From a bacterium (GTDB lineage: Bacteria > JAHJDO01), in NCBI GenBank assembly GCA_030671985.1, contig DAOVHI010000074.1:1-7164 (forward strand): 7,164 bases of DNA. The letters are read 5' to 3'. Shown here in pieces: positions 1 to 5,977 of this stretch (positions within the stretch are counted from its first letter, which is position 1; every line of letters starts with the position of its first letter). Under the pieces are notes generated by a model that saw nothing but the letters and a program-made list of their open reading frames with translations, ran no database searches and was not told where the DNA came from. The position numbers and the translations under genes are program-made.

Positions 1-1184
1 CGAAAAAAGGAATCATAGACATCTATCCGAAGAAATCCAATAGACAAAACATACAACTTAGAATTCCGCAAATAAAGCGAATACTTGGTATTGACGTACC
101 CAAAAATAAATTAAAGAGCATAATCCTAAACCTTGGTTTTGAAATCAAACAGGATAGTCTAAATAATATTGAGGTGCTGGTTCCTACGTATCGCCGAGAT
201 ATTAGCAGGGAAATAGATCTGATTGAAGAAATTGCCCGTATCTACGGATATAACAATATTGATAATACAATGCCTAGAGGACAAACCAGTTCAAGAGGCA
301 AGCAAGAGATTGAGAAACAAACGGACACTTTAAAAAACATACTATCTTCATTCGGTATTGTCGAGATATACACTTCAAGTTTTCTCAGTTCAGGGAATCT
401 AGACAAAACAGGTCTGCCTTCTGATGGAGTGGAAATCATTAATCCGCTTGGAGAGGATCAAAACATGATGAGAACAAGTCTAATTCCCGGGATACTGAGT
501 GTAATAAAAAGAAACTTAAACAAATCTCTTTCTAAAATTAAATTATATGAACTCGGACAGGTGTTCTTTAAAAATAGTTCTTTATACCGTGAAAAAACAT
601 GTTTGTGCTGTGGAGTTGCGGGGAATGTTTCATTCTTTGATATTAAGGGCATATTGGAAACAACCTTGGGCAGGCTTGGAATTAAAAACCACTGCCTATG
701 CTATAAAAAACATTCGGCATTTGCTCAAGATTGCTCAGCAGGCATAAATGTTCAGGGACGCAGTATAGGCATAATGGGAGAAGTTAGTAGTAATGTGCTG
801 GAGAAATACGACATTGATGAAAAGATATTTCTGTTTGAAGTTGAGTTCTCCTGTTTATCAAAACACATAAACCTGTCCACTGTTTTTAAGACAATTCCTA
901 AGTATCCAGCCAGTGAGCGTGACATAGCTTTTACTGTTGAAGAAAGCGTATCTAATGCTGATATTATGAGCGTAATGTTGAAAGGCGGCGGAGAGATTGT
1001 TGAAGATATAAAATTGTTTGATATATATCGAGGCAAACAAATTTCATCAGGGCAAAAAAGCATGGCATATTCAATTTGCTATCGTTCAGGCAAAAGAACA
1101 CTTACGGATGATGAAGTAAATCAGGCTCATTCAAAGATAGAACATCAACTTGTATCTCAACTAAATATTACATTAAGAAAGTAG
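1..1184 (+). CDS. pheT: Phenylalanyl-tRNA synthetase beta subunit, C-terminal half (5'-truncated by window edge)
   Basis: The beta subunit of the cytoplasmic (alpha-beta)2 enzyme that charges tRNA-Phe with phenylalanine. The frame is open from base 3, upstream of the first ATG at 174, so the gene enters from outside the window; 393 residues are visible, about half of the usual length near 800. In order: a B5 domain (about bases 54-265) with the hallmark VPTYRRDISREIDLIEEIA and ARIYGY; the catalytic-like core with NPLGEDQNMMRTSLIPG (about 440-495) and FFDIKG (about 630-655); and a C-terminal ferredoxin-fold anticodon-binding (FDX-ACB) domain from about 888 to the stop, with the typical PKYPASERDIAF start. 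The N-terminal tRNA-binding and editing (B3/B4) parts are not visible. pheS is expected just upstream. The next gene starts 4 nt after the stop, so this looks like the head of an operon. No damage is seen in the visible part. Confidence 0.96.
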   Translation, partial: KKGIIDIYPKKSNRQNIQLRIPQIKRILGIDVPKNKLKSIILNLGFEIKQDSLNNIEVLVPTYRRDISREIDLIEEIARIYGYNNIDNTMPRGQTSSRGKQEIEKQTDTLKNILSSFGIVEIYTSSFLSSGNLDKTGLPSDGVEIINPLGEDQNMMRTSLIPGILSVIKRNLNKSLSKIKLYELGQVFFKNSSLYREKTCLCCGVAGNVSFFDIKGILETTLGRLGIKNHCLCYKKHSAFAQDCSAGINVQGRSIGIMGEVSSNVLEKYDIDEKIFLFEVEFSCLSKHINLSTVFKTIPKYPASERDIAFTVEESVSNADIMSVMLKGGGEIVEDIKLFDIYRGKQISSGQKSMAYSICYRSGKRTLTDDEVNQAHSKIEHQLVSQLNITLRK

Positions 1185-1188
1185 GAAA

Positions 1189-1458
1189 ATGTTAGACGAA
1201 AAATTAGAGGTTTTAGACCAAAAGATACAGGAGACGCTTCAAAAAACGCAGGATATGAAGAGCGAAAGGGATTCCCTGAGAGAAAGTGTTAATTCTCTTC
1301 AATCGCAACTTTTTGAATTGGATAAAAGATATAAAAAGATTGAAGAATTAAATAAAATATCAGATTATATTAAGGAACAATACAGAATATTTAAGGATGA
1401 TAGAGCACTCATTAAGTCCAAAATAAACAAGTTATTAAAACAATTAAGGAAATTTTAA
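1189..1458 (+). CDS. Small coiled-coil protein (ZapB-like by position and shape)
   Basis: An 89-residue, highly charged protein without cysteine, signal peptide or membrane segment. Residues about 1-60 show heptad spacing of hydrophobic residues (Leu, Ile, Val) among Lys/Glu/Gln, predicting a long parallel coiled coil. The basic end (KSKINKLLKQLRKF) resembles the C-terminus of short division-associated coiled coils. The ATG lies 4 nt after the pheT stop, with a weak AGGA close upstream, and the stop is 5 nt before the rodZ-like start. In many bacteria the gene after pheT is a small cell-division factor such as ZapA or a ZapB-like coiled coil, and the RodZ-like neighbour fits a cytoskeletal or division role. 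Low-complexity coiled coils match each other easily, so homology to ZapB is only inferred; a structural or scaffold role in this operon is the most I can support. Confidence 0.82.
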   Translation: MLDEKLEVLDQKIQETLQKTQDMKSERDSLRESVNSLQSQLFELDKRYKKIEELNKISDYIKEQYRIFKDDRALIKSKINKLLKQLRKF

Positions 1459-1463
1459 GAGTC

Positions 1464-2261
1464 ATGGAATCTATTGGAAAGATATTAAAAAAAGCAAGGC
1501 TTGAAAAAAAACTAAGAATTCAAGACATATATGCACAAATAAAAATAGATACTGCGTATCTTAAAGCATTGGAGGGCGATGCCTTTAATATTATGCCATC
1601 TCCTGAATATGTAAGAATATTTTTAAAAGGATACGCAAATTTTCTTGGCTTAGATACTGAGAAACTCTTAGCACAGCATGATCAATGCTCCAGACCTTCT
1701 CCTAGCCATAAAGTAAAAAACATAGACAAAAAAACAAAAAAGAAAATATTGCTTTTTTCCATTATAGGCTTAACTTTAATATTGTTAATAGCAGGTATCT
1801 CTATAGTTAGATATTTTGTGAATACTGTTAACAATATCTCTATTGAAGAAGAGGGCGACAACTCTGTTCAAAACATACCTGTTTTACCATTGGCAGATAT
1901 GGCTGATTCAGCATTAATAACAGACGATGCCGGTCTCATAATCCCCGTTTTTGTGGATACCGGTATAATCGATGCGATTGATAGTTCCGTTGAAAAGATA
2001 AGTGATTCGCTGGAATTGAAATTTAGCGCAATAGATAAAACATGGATTAAAATTTTTGCTGACGGCAAAAAATTATTTGAAGGTACATTATACGAAGGAG
2101 ATGAAAAAGTATTATACGCCAAAGAAAAATTTCATTTCAGAATAGGAAATGCAGGAGGTGTCGCAATACAACTAAATGGTGAAATAATGCCGATTCTTGG
2201 TAAAAAAGGGCAGGTTATCGGAAATGTTGTTGTAACAAAAGACGGGATACATACTCAATAA
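1464..2261 (+). CDS. rodZ: RodZ-like cytoskeletal membrane protein (HTH-TM-DUF4115)
   Basis: A bitopic inner-membrane protein of 265 residues with the full RodZ layout. Residues about 1-72 form a Cro/C1-type helix-turn-helix (IGKILKKARLEKKL, then YLKALEGDAF and PEYVRIFLKGYANFLGLD), which in RodZ binds MreB actin rather than DNA. A basic stretch, KKTKKKIL, precedes one transmembrane helix at about 95-118. A disordered acidic linker follows (about 125-182), then a periplasmic beta-rich DUF4115 domain (about 183-258) with the family pattern around TWIKIFADGKKLFEGTL and the glycine-rich NAGGVAIQLNGE. RodZ links MreB filaments to the elongasome in rod-shaped cells. The ATG start is 5 nt after the previous stop, and the stop overlaps the pgsA start (TAATG), suggesting translational coupling to phospholipid synthesis. 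No mreB is visible, so the shape role rests on domain architecture. Confidence 0.9.
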   Translation: MESIGKILKKARLEKKLRIQDIYAQIKIDTAYLKALEGDAFNIMPSPEYVRIFLKGYANFLGLDTEKLLAQHDQCSRPSPSHKVKNIDKKTKKKILLFSIIGLTLILLIAGISIVRYFVNTVNNISIEEEGDNSVQNIPVLPLADMADSALITDDAGLIIPVFVDTGIIDAIDSSVEKISDSLELKFSAIDKTWIKIFADGKKLFEGTLYEGDEKVLYAKEKFHFRIGNAGGVAIQLNGEIMPILGKKGQVIGNVVVTKDGIHTQ

Positions 2262-2890
2262 TGAATGTGCCTAATAAATTAACATTTATACGTATGTTGG
2301 CTGTTCCATTCCTTATTATTGCCTTGTTGGTAAATTGTGTTTCTAACGATTTAATATACATTGCCGTTGGTAAATATCTAGCATTGCTTATCTTTATTCT
2401 GGCGTCTATTACCGACTTTTTTGACGGATTTATTGCTCGTCGAGAAAAGAAGACAACTAATTTTGGAAAGCTGATGGACCCTGTTGCGGATAAGTTGCTT
2501 GTAACATCCGCTCTTATTGTATTCGTTGGCATGGGACTCTTTCCATCATGGATGGTTGTCATAATAATAAGCAGAGAATTCATCATTACGGGACTTCGTA
2601 ATCTGGCAGCTACAAAAGGCGTCATAATAAGCGCAGGACTTCTTGGCAAACATAAAACCGCCTCTCAAATAACAGCTATAATAATCACACTTATTGCTCT
2701 TTGCATCAAAGACACCATGATAATATTTAATTCATGGGAAAGTGTCTTATGGCATGCCAAACCGCTGGATATTTGGATGCACTATCTCTTGACGTGTATC
2801 ATGGGGGTCGTGGTGATTTTCTCTGTTGTTTCCGGCGTAGGTTATATGATTGAACACAAAGACCTTATTAAAGAAGCTGCTTACCAATGA
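2261..2890 (+). CDS. pgsA: CDP-diacylglycerol--glycerol-3-phosphate 3-phosphatidyltransferase
   Basis: An integral membrane enzyme that transfers phosphatidyl from CDP-diacylglycerol to sn-glycerol-3-phosphate, giving phosphatidylglycerophosphate and CMP, the committed step to phosphatidylglycerol and cardiolipin. The 209 residues carry the complete CDP-alcohol phosphotransferase signature D-x2-D-G-x2-A-R-x8-G-x3-D-x3-D: D52, D55, G56, A59, R60, G69, D73 and D77, the metal-binding and catalytic residues. The N-terminus NVPNKLTFIRMLAVPFL is typical of PgsA. Several hydrophobic helices follow, and the ISREFIITGLRNLAA segment (about 107-121) is also characteristic. The length is slightly above the usual 180-200, with an extra loop near 150-170. 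The ATG overlaps the rodZ stop by one base and the stop overlaps the pgpA start (ATGA), so PgsA and the enzyme of the next step are coupled. Phosphatidylserine synthase shares the superfamily, but the N-terminus and context favour PgsA. Confidence 0.95.
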   Translation: MNVPNKLTFIRMLAVPFLIIALLVNCVSNDLIYIAVGKYLALLIFILASITDFFDGFIARREKKTTNFGKLMDPVADKLLVTSALIVFVGMGLFPSWMVVIIISREFIITGLRNLAATKGVIISAGLLGKHKTASQITAIIITLIALCIKDTMIIFNSWESVLWHAKPLDIWMHYLLTCIMGVVVIFSVVSGVGYMIEHKDLIKEAAYQ

Positions 2891-3357
2891 AAATTTTGAT
2901 TAAACTAATATCATCTGTCTTTTTTGTTGGATATTCTCCATACGCTCCCGGGACTATCGGTACTCTGGCAGGATTGGGATTGTATTGGCTTCTGCCGCGT
3001 CACTCTTCAGGATTATATTTTTCGATAATTGGACTGCTGTTCATTATTGGGATTCTTATTGGTAAAAAAGCAGAAGAGACATTTGAAAAAAAAGATTGTA
3101 GAAAATTTGTTCTTGACGAGGTTTTTGGAATTCTTATAGCTTTGGCAATGGTGCCGTTCGGTCTGTTTTATATTATAACGGGATTTATATTGTTTCGTAT
3201 ATTTGACATTCTTAAACCGTTTCCTGCCAAATTGGCAGAAAAGCTTCCATACGGCTGGGGAGTAATGCTTGATGACGCAATTGCAGGAATCTATGCTAAT
3301 TTAACGTTGCAGATAATAGTGTTGGGACGTTCTCAACTCACCCTGACCCTCTCTTGA
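2887..3357 (+). CDS. pgpA: Phosphatidylglycerophosphatase A
   Basis: A membrane phosphatase that removes phosphate from phosphatidylglycerophosphate to give phosphatidylglycerol, the step after PgsA. The 156 residues contain the family motifs GYSPYAPGTIGTLAG (15-29), KFVLDEVFG (73-81), FRIFDILKPFPA (103-114) and GWGVMLDDAIAGIYAN (123-138), with conserved acidic residues D77, E78, D107, D129 and D130. The ATG overlaps the pgsA stop (ATGA). The C-terminus is odd: residues 149-156 (SQLTLTLS) and the TGA stop are encoded by the left half of the palindromic repeat at 3331-3395. PgpA proteins normally end soon after the YAN-LxL-xx helix, so this tail appears to be an add-on created when the repeat arrived. 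The fold and active-site residues lie upstream of the tail, so function should be intact. Confidence 0.94.
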   Translation: MKILIKLISSVFFVGYSPYAPGTIGTLAGLGLYWLLPRHSSGLYFSIIGLLFIIGILIGKKAEETFEKKDCRKFVLDEVFGILIALAMVPFGLFYIITGFILFRIFDILKPFPAKLAEKLPYGWGVMLDDAIAGIYANLTLQIIVLGRSQLTLTLS

Positions 3358-3395
3358 AAAGAGAGGGAAAAGAGCAATTGGAGATTTGGTGTATT
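3331..3395 (+). repeat. Palindromic repeat, copy 1 (solo), at the pgpA 3' end
   Basis: A head CTCACCCTGACCCTCTCTT folds back on AAGAGAGGG: a perfect 9-bp stem (3347-3355 with 3359-3367) around a 3-nt loop. After 10 nt comes a tail TTGGAGATTTGGTGTATT (3378-3395). The same head, hairpin and tail at similar spacing recur at 5537-5611 (inverted) and 5955-6013. The hairpin straddles the pgpA stop, and its right arm supplies a purine-rich stretch just upstream of the CPBP gene. It is not a classical intrinsic terminator because no T run follows the stem. I infer a REP-like dispersed element; the exact ends are uncertain by several bases, and the tail match is weaker than the hairpin match. Confidence 0.75.
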
Positions 3396-4184
3396 AGCAG
3401 AATTAAAAGAATATTCCAATATTACTTTAAGCTTAATGATTTCAAGCAATCCAATTTCCGGTTTGTGGATATCTTTGTCATATGGATATTTTTTTTAATA
3501 ATTCCATACATCACAGGAGAAATATTCGGAATTTACAGCATGTGGAAAACATGCGTAAAAATGACGATGCTTTCACCATTTATTCTTACAACAATACCTG
3601 CAATAATTTCTCTGCTAACCCTTGCACTAACACTATTTGTTTTATCTCTTATTGTTAAAAAAAGAATAAAAATTAGTCTGTCATCTTATTATAAATCCAG
3701 CTTATCGTTTGGATCTGAATTAAAAGCAATATTTGCGTCTGTATTGCCATATATAGTTTCAGCTGTCATATTAGGCATAATTCTGATTACATTTGAATGT
3801 ATTTTTGGAGATACTATTGCTAAACCTCCTACGCATCCGACTATAAGGTATCTGAAATACTTGGCTAAAACTAAGAATTTTTATGCGCACTCACTCATTT
3901 GTATTAGGATGATTTTTGTTTCGCCACTTATTGAAGAAACAATTTTTAGAGGAATGCTGATTCCTTGGATCAATAAAAAATTAAATATATGGATATGCAT
4001 CGTTGTCAGCAGTATTTTGTTTTCTGCAGGGCATTTTATGGTAACGAATTTAATAGGAATGTGTTATTTGATTCCTCTAGGCATTGTGTTTGGATGGCTG
4101 TTTGTAAAAACAAAAGTTATATGGCCGTCAATAGCGCTGCATGTATTTATAAATATGTTACACTGTTTGCGTTCGCTAATTTAA
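3378..4184 (+). CDS. CPBP family intramembrane glutamic endopeptidase (CAAX-protease-like)
   Basis: A multi-span membrane protein of the CPBP/Abi family (PF02517), related to the eukaryotic Rce1 CAAX prenyl protease. All three family motifs are present near the C-terminus: EETIFRG (catalytic Glu pair and Arg, residues about 186-192), FSAGH (about 215-219) and HVFIN (about 255-259). Hydrophobic helices are seen at about 32-48, 64-94, 118-140, 205-222 and 226-243. Bacterial members process or modify peptides, act in bacteriocin immunity, or have unknown substrates; no partner is obvious here. The start is uncertain. TTG 3378 gives 268 residues and has AGAGGG/AAAGAG upstream, whereas TTG 3354 (276 residues) lies inside the repeat stem, overlaps the pgpA stop and lacks a ribosome binding site. 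Either way initiation depends on repeat sequence. No internal ATG occurs before the first helix. Confidence 0.88.
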   Translation: MEIWCISRIKRIFQYYFKLNDFKQSNFRFVDIFVIWIFFLIIPYITGEIFGIYSMWKTCVKMTMLSPFILTTIPAIISLLTLALTLFVLSLIVKKRIKISLSSYYKSSLSFGSELKAIFASVLPYIVSAVILGIILITFECIFGDTIAKPPTHPTIRYLKYLAKTKNFYAHSLICIRMIFVSPLIEETIFRGMLIPWINKKLNIWICIVVSSILFSAGHFMVTNLIGMCYLIPLGIVFGWLFVKTKVIWPSIALHVFINMLHCLRSLI

Positions 4185-4200
4185 TTAAAAGGAAATTGGC

Positions 4201-5517
4201 ATGAATACAAAGAAAATTTCAAAAGCATTAGCAATTACAGGAATTGCTTTTATTGTCCTTGTAACAGGCTGTTCCAAAAAGCCATATGAGTCTCCCCTGC
4301 TCAAGGAAGCACATGCGCTCAGGACCAAGCTTGAGACGGAGATTCACGGCAAACCAAACGCAGCAGATGATTATCTTATGGCAAAGAATGTTTACATTAA
4401 GTTCTCCAAAGATGAAGAAAAGGAGCTTTCCAAACAACACGATGATGTTTTAGAAAATGGGTGGAAAGGAGAAAACAAAGAACTAAGAGAGTATTTAAAG
4501 AAGAATGAGGAAGCTCTCAAATATCTAGACTCTGGAATAAAAAAGAAACTTTGCCTTCTTCCAAGAACGGATAAAATTGATCAACTCCTGCCCGAGCTGG
4601 CAGTGTGCAGAGGATTTGCTAGGTTGAAAGTTATTAGAGGCAAATTGTATGAATCTCAGGGACAATACAATGAAGCAATGAATGAATATCTGGAAGTTAT
4701 TAAGCTTGGTAAAGACATTGCTATAGGTGAACCACTCATACATAAACTAGTTAGCATAGCCATTGGATTCATTGGACTACGTAGAGTGAGAGAAACCGCT
4801 CAAACATCTGACGTCTCGGATAATACTCTAAGAGAAGCCATAGCAAGAATTAATGATATCAAAAGCAGTGAGTTTAAAATAGCTGATACCTACAAGATGG
4901 AGTTTGTAATTTCAATTGATGCAATTGACATGATACATCGAAAACGAGAAACGGAGTCGGAAGGATTTAAAGATATAAAGAAAATCGTTCCTCTGCATCA
5001 GATAAACAGCTGGCCGATAAATTATGACAATACGCTAAAGCTTTTTGACAGTGCTTATCAGGACTTGATAAGAAAGGCGAGCCTTCCCTATCCGGAATCA
5101 GTTAAAGTACACTTAAATAAATATGGTTATGAAAAAAGCAATTTTGTTTTCTGGCTGTTAAAAAATATTGACAATCCTGTTGGAAAGCTGTTTCTAGCCA
5201 TGTTGTATCCAGCACTTGAGAGAGCTATTGAACATGCAGTTAGAATAGAAGCTGTAACGGATATGACAATAACTATTCTTGCTCTTGAATTATACAAAAG
5301 AGAAAAAGGACAGTATCCGGAAAACCTTGACGGATTGGTTCCTGAATATTTACAGGTAATTCCTAAAGATTCATTTACAACAAAACCATTGGTATATAGA
5401 AAAGTTAACGATAAATATATCCTCTACAGTTGTGGAGTGGATATGGATGATGATGGCGGAAAAACGACCTACTTAATCAAAATTCCTGAAGACAGGAATG
5501 GAGATTTGATGTATTGA
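4201..5517 (+). CDS. Predicted lipoprotein with C-terminal pseudopilin-like module, function unknown
   Basis: A 438-residue secreted lipoprotein. Residues 1-24 are a lipoprotein signal (KK n-region, hydrophobic core, lipobox LVTGC with Cys24 as the acylated residue), and Ser-Lys-Lys at +2 to +4 is compatible with outer-membrane sorting. Residues about 30-125 are charged and helical. Residues about 135-172 look like one TPR-type helical hairpin (RGKLYESQGQYNEAMNEYLE). The C-terminal part, about 352-420, has the pattern ALELYKREKGQYPENLDGLVPEYL, then PKDSFTTKPLVYR, ILYSCGVD and DDDGG. This resembles the globular end of GspG-like major pseudopilins, a module that also occurs without a pilin helix on large proteins of several phyla. 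The ATG has a good AAAAGGA 7 nt upstream and follows the CPBP stop by 16 nt. The function is unknown; a surface structural or substrate-binding role is conceivable. A second intact frame is not present, and no damage is seen. Confidence 0.88.
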   Translation: MNTKKISKALAITGIAFIVLVTGCSKKPYESPLLKEAHALRTKLETEIHGKPNAADDYLMAKNVYIKFSKDEEKELSKQHDDVLENGWKGENKELREYLKKNEEALKYLDSGIKKKLCLLPRTDKIDQLLPELAVCRGFARLKVIRGKLYESQGQYNEAMNEYLEVIKLGKDIAIGEPLIHKLVSIAIGFIGLRRVRETAQTSDVSDNTLREAIARINDIKSSEFKIADTYKMEFVISIDAIDMIHRKRETESEGFKDIKKIVPLHQINSWPINYDNTLKLFDSAYQDLIRKASLPYPESVKVHLNKYGYEKSNFVFWLLKNIDNPVGKLFLAMLYPALERAIEHAVRIEAVTDMTITILALELYKREKGQYPENLDGLVPEYLQVIPKDSFTTKPLVYRKVNDKYILYSCGVDMDDDGGKTTYLIKIPEDRNGDLMY

Positions 5518-5536
5518 GAAAATTACTGCATATTAA

Positions 5537-5611
5537 CCAGCAAAATCTGTTCCAAAACAAGCTATTTCCCCTTCTCTTTCTTGTAAGAGAAGGGGGCAGG
5601 GGATGAGTTGA
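5537..5611 (-). repeat. Palindromic repeat, copy 2 (inverted), left flank of the DUF559 gene
   Basis: On the minus strand this reads TTCAACTCATCCCCTGCCCC followed by a hairpin and a tail TTGGAACAGATTTTGCTGG (5537-5555 on the plus strand). The stem is the strongest of the three: CCCCTTCTCTT at 5568-5578 pairs perfectly with 5585-5595 (11 bp, 6-nt loop). It matches copy 1 base by base with small insertions, including the TCAACTCA head. It is oriented opposite to copy 3, so copies 2 and 3 form terminal inverted repeats around the DUF559 gene. It could also shape the 3' end of the upstream lipoprotein transcript, since the stop at 5517 is about 50 nt before the stem. Confidence 0.75.
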
Positions 5612-5618
5612 AGCAGAG

Positions 5619-5977
5619 TTGAAAAACATAATCAAACAAGTTGCTAGAAATCTTCGCAAGAATAACACAAACGCAGAAAAGATTTTTTGGCAAATCGTAA
5701 GAAACAGAAGAATTAAAAATAGGAAATTTTATCGTCAATACCCAATTAATTTTGAATATGATGAACAGAAACGTTTTTTATTGCAGATTTTTATTGTCAT
5801 GAATGCAAATTAGTCGTTGAAATAGATGGCGGTATTCATGACAAACAAAAAAATTATGATAAATTCAGAAGCTTTATTATCAATCAGTTGGGGATTAAAG
5901 TGGTTCGGTTTAAAAATGAAGAGATAGAAAATTCTTTGGATGATGTAATTGAAAAACTCACTCTGACCCTCTCTTAA
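5619..5977 (+). pseudogene. DUF559 family (Vsr-like) endonuclease, split by a -1 frameshift
   Basis: A small PD-(D/E)XK/Vsr-like nuclease-fold protein of the DUF559 family. The first frame, from TTG 5619, reads LKNIIKQVARNLRKNNTNAE, then IFWQIVRNRR and KFYRQYPINFEYD, and ends at a TAG at 5811. The -1 frame continues from 5780 with IADFYCHECKLVVEIDGG, IHDKQKNYDKFRS and LGIKVVRFKNEEIENSLDD, stopping at TAA 5975-5977. Joined at T5774-A5780, the product is 119 residues, the normal family length, with the core (ADFYC, VVEIDGG.H, VVRFKNEEI) intact. No other stop or gap is seen, so the break is recent, a base-call error in the T6 run, or a programmed slip. The last residues LTLTLS and the stop come from repeat copy 3. 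The TTG start follows an in-frame TGA at 5604 and has only a weak ribosome binding site. The DNA target and activity are unknown. Confidence 0.85.
5774..5780 (+). promoter_or_regulatory. Candidate -1 slippery heptamer T TTT TTA in the DUF559 gene
   Basis: In the first DUF559 frame the codons here are CGT TTT TTA, so the heptamer is T TTT TTA in the X XXY YYZ register used for -1 frameshifting, the same slip sequence as in HIV-1 gag-pol. Slipping back one base places the next codon at ATT 5780 and gives RFLIADFYC, which continues the family sequence exactly. A weak potential stem (TTGCA 5781-5785 with TGCAA 5804-5808) starts with no spacer, and no clear Shine-Dalgarno-like stimulator lies upstream, so a simple loss of one T from a T7 run is at least as likely. 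Confidence 0.35.

Noticed and set aside
242-1063. Minus-strand and alternate-frame open frames over pheT
   Set aside because: They overlap a strongly conserved synthetase, have no family features and no ribosome binding sites.
2215-2649. 144-codon minus-strand frame over pgsA
   Set aside because: It is antisense to the catalytic CDP-alcohol phosphotransferase motif and its translation resembles nothing; it is a shadow.
3347-3367. Hairpin at pgpA end as a rho-independent terminator
   Set aside because: The stem is not followed by a T run, and the next gene begins immediately.
5477-5668. 63-codon minus-strand frame across the left repeat
   Set aside because: It is produced by the pyrimidine-rich repeat and has no recognisable protein features or conserved context.
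5619-5813. The 64-residue first frame as a complete stand-alone gene
   Set aside because: It ends in the middle of the DUF559 fold, and the missing half follows directly in the -1 frame.
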